Shown here: positions 61,601 to 64,000 of the stretch, in pieces
Numbering within the stretch: position 1 is the stretch's first letter
How the letters are laid out: each line of letters opens with the position of its first letter
Origin: Paulownia fortunei
Taxonomy: Eukaryota; Streptophyta; Magnoliopsida; Lamiales; Paulowniaceae
DNA: 64,000 nucleotides
Assembly (NCBI GenBank): GCA_019321725.1
Contig: CM033120.1
Span: 18,072,278 to 18,136,277 of the forward strand
Direction: 5' to 3'
The notes under the pieces: generated by a model
The model's input: the letters and a program-made list of their open reading frames with translations, nothing else
Databases searched by the model: none
Told to the model about the DNA's origin: nothing
Position numbers and translations under genes: made by a program

Positions 61601-64000
61601 AATTGAGTTCTTTTACTTTCTTTACATGATTTCTAATATGAGTGCTTGATGAAATAGGAGCTCGCTCAATGTTTTCTCTGTAAGTGCTTTCACTCTTTTA
61701 CAGAGCCTGGGGTTTCTGTTAATATTCTACTGCAGAGAGTGAACTTTTGATCCGGCTTTCTACAGTTAGCTTCTATTATTTCTATGGTCGTCAGAAAAGT
61801 TAAAACTTTGTGTCGTGCATTTTGCAGTTCCACTGCTTTCATGCAACATTGTCATTGTGATATCTACTGGTTCACTTTGTTATAGTTCTTATTCAGCTTC
61901 CTCAGATTTTTGTACATTTTCCTTGACAGGTTTTGTTGTCTATTGGCGGTGGCCGTTTGGTTTATCTTGAAATTGGCGATGGAGTGTTGATAGAGGTAAA
62001 AACTGCCCAGTTGGAGCATGACATCTCATGCCTGGACATTAATCCAATTGGTGATAATCGAAATTGTAGTCAACTAGCTGCTGCTGGGAATGTGGACAGA
62101 TATCAGTGTTAGGATATTTTCACTTCCTGACTTGAATCTTATTACAAAGGAGCATTTGGGCGGGGAGATAATTCCTCGGTCTGTACTTCTGTGTTCTTTT
62201 GAAGGGGTAAGTTTCATTCTTAATTATGTTAATTTAGCATTTTTGTGTACATTGATTGTCTCTTTTGTGTATGTGTTACTTCTATTGACAAATTTGTGAT
62301 TTTGGATATTGATTTTCCTTGATACTCCAAAGTGAACAGAAAGTCTTTGGCTTTTCATAAGTACTTTTTTATGTTATAAACGTGAACCTGGTCTAAAAAC
62401 AATGTGTAGGTTACTTCCTCAGGCTGTTGGATATATTACTTTGAAATGACGAAGTCTTTGGCTTTTCATATATTTATTTTGTTTGGTTGGCAACCTGGAC
62501 CATTTCTAAGAACATTATGGAATTTACCTAAGTGGCTGTTTCAATGAGAAAATTTTGACTTTATAAGAATGTTTACAGCAAGGTGTTCGTGAAATTTGAC
62601 CGCAAAGCACACAATTCTCTTGCATAAAGGCTTATTTGCTCCCAATTTCCTTGCTCAAATGGATTCTTGTTATCAGGCTGTTATGCCAGACACTATATAA
62701 AACGGGCATTCCCTGCAGGGAGGGTTTATCGCTATTCCTTTCACCACCCTGGAGTTCCCTTTGGAATATCAACTTATGAAAAAGTTTACTTTTAAGATTC
62801 AGTATGAGATCAATGTTGCCTCTGAAAAAAATAACCTAATTTGTGTATTTTTTAGTCAAATTATGAGTTAAGGAAAGCTATAAGATTCTGTTTTTAAGCA
62901 GATGTGGATCTGAAATGGAAAAGACTTTGATATGCTCATGAACATACTGATTTCTTATGAGATCAAGCTAATAGCAATCCTGATGGAGCTAATATGACAC
63001 TGTTTGCTGCTTTTAACCTTCAGATATTTTACTTGTTATGTGCTCTTGGAGATGGACATCTTTTGAATTTTGTGTTGAATACAAGTAATGGCGAGCTGAC
63101 GGACAGGAAAAAAGTTTCACTAGGGACCCAGCCCATTGCGCTTCGCACTTTCTCATCAAAGAATGCAACCCATGTTTTTGCTGCTTCTGATAGACCAACT
63201 GTCATTTACAGCAGTAACAAGAAATTGCTTTACAGCAATGTAAATCTAAAAGAAGTCAGTCATATGTGCCCCTTCAACTCTGCCGCGTTCCCTGACAGGT
63301 AAGGTATCATCCCATTCTTCTACTATGGTTGGATAATTCTTGGTGAAGTCTGAAATAATCATAAGATGCTAGATTGTAAATTGTCAACATCTATTTCGTA
63401 CTTTCTGTAGGCTACTAAATTTGTGGTACTGGTTTTCATATCTTGAAGAGAATAGTCGAAAATTTTAGTTTGCTGCTTCAGCACTGGTGATTTGATTCCT
63501 TTGATCTCGTGGAGTGAAAAACATCACTTGGTCTGTATTTTTCATCGGATTAGTATTATGTGAAATTGGTCCAATAGGCAGTCCGACTCTAGCTACCTTT
63601 CTTTATCTTCTGGGGTCTGGGGTGGGTGGGGTGGGGACCAAGAGATTGTTCAATGAAGCCACAAGACATTCCTTTTTCTTGAAAAAGTAATAAAAAAGCA
63701 GATCCTTTTCATTAAATGATAAGTTCCCCCTAGATTGAGTTGGGGGCAGGGGGAAACCTTGAGTTTTTTCTTGGTAAGTAACATCTTAATGTGGTGTAAT
63801 TAAAGCTTTGATAAGAAATTTTCCTTTTTCAACAGCCTTGCGATTGCTAAAGAAGGTGAACTAACAATTGGCACCATCGATGACATTCAAAAGCTTCACA
63901 TACGCTCTATCCCGCTTGGAGAGCATGCACGACGTATATGTCATCAGGAACAGACACGGACCTTCGCCATATGTAGCTTAAAGTATAACCAGTCAAGTAC
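52610..64000 (+). CDS. DDB1 (UV-damaged DNA-binding protein 1), first 17 exons, cut by the window end, one frame break in exon 15
   Basis: Adaptor of CUL4-RING ubiquitin ligases; its beta-propellers hold CUL4 and DCAF receptors in the nucleus for DNA repair and light signalling. Exons: 52610-52713, 53177-53225, 54127-54186, 54339-54430, 54832-54883, 54988-55050, 55174-55223, 55833-55908, 56337-56546, 56630-56736, 56864-56972, 59508-59708, 59795-60010, 60989-61099, 61930-62206, 63024-63298 and 63836 to the end. The protein starts [20 protein letters not shown] and ends in the window at [11 protein letters not shown], roughly 700 of about 1,088 residues. All splice phases agree except exon 15, which is 277 bases where 276 are needed. 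An extra A near 62089 turns [11 protein letters not shown] out of frame, with a stop soon after (about residue 560). All other exons are clean, so a recent mutation or an assembly error is likelier than an old pseudogene. Confidence 0.93.
57498..58948. mobile_element. Foldback Mutator-like element (non-autonomous) in DDB1 intron 11
   Basis: The element is 1451 bases. It begins GGCAAAAGTGTCAAATTAGT and ends with the exact reverse complement of these bases. It is flanked by a perfect 9-base target duplication ATAAAGATT (57489-57497 and 58949-58957), the size typical of Mutator-like elements. Inverted homology is not limited to the tips: about 630 bases on each side (57498-58130 and 58318-58948) mirror each other. 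The unpaired centre (about 58140-58310) is a direct repeat of the left arm (about 57735-57900). It has no transposase frame. Confidence 0.9.

Overview
The window is nuclear DNA of a flowering plant. It shows split genes with GT-AG introns, long A+T-rich spacers, many microsatellites and decayed transposons, and plant-specific families: a tyrosine/DOPA decarboxylase, an AGCVIII (WAG-type) kinase, an X8 callose-binding-type protein, and a photosystem I PsaK relic. A eudicot is likely. An asterid such as a Lamiales species is only an impression. There is no bacterial, phage, CRISPR, tRNA or rRNA content that I can support.

Layout. 1-1660 is the promoter side of an intronless tyrosine/DOPA decarboxylase (1664-3187, +). 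3.2-9.7 kb is gene-poor, with repeats and short transposon candidates. 9759-14529 (+) is a four-exon BAG co-chaperone gene whose second intron holds a ~1.7 kb tandem duplication that copied the start of exon 3. 14986-16130 holds an L1-like retroposon with a 14-bp target-site duplication. 17219-18475 (-) is a coiled-coil protein gene with a one-base break near its 3' end. 19998-22448 (+) is an SKIP19-like F-box/LRR gene, and a broken fragment of the same family lies at 25.8 kb beyond a tandem repeat block. 26-34 kb is mostly empty. 34235-36084 (-) is a WAG1/WAG2-like protein kinase with four G-boxes upstream. 41675-44642 (-) is an intron-containing pseudogene of AIR synthetase (PUR5). 47364-48296 (+) is a four-exon X8-domain protein. 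49983-50815 (+) is a pseudogene of photosystem I subunit PsaK. 52610 to the window end (+) holds the first 17 exons of DDB1. Its eleventh intron carries a 1451-bp nearly palindromic Mutator-like element, and its fifteenth exon has a single extra base.

The genes do not form one pathway, as is usual for plant chromosomes. The more coherent story is decay. Two duplicate copies of plastid-targeted housekeeping genes (PUR5, PSAK), both with introns kept, and an F-box fragment lie on one chromosome arm segment. This fits loss of extra copies after a segmental or whole-genome duplication. The single-base breaks in DDB1 and in the coiled-coil gene could be real or assembly errors, and read evidence would decide.

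I did not find a new multi-gene system. The strongest unlabelled structures are the exon-capturing duplication inside the BAG gene, the foldback element in DDB1, the retroposon whose insertion junction was later duplicated, and the G-box cluster at WAG.
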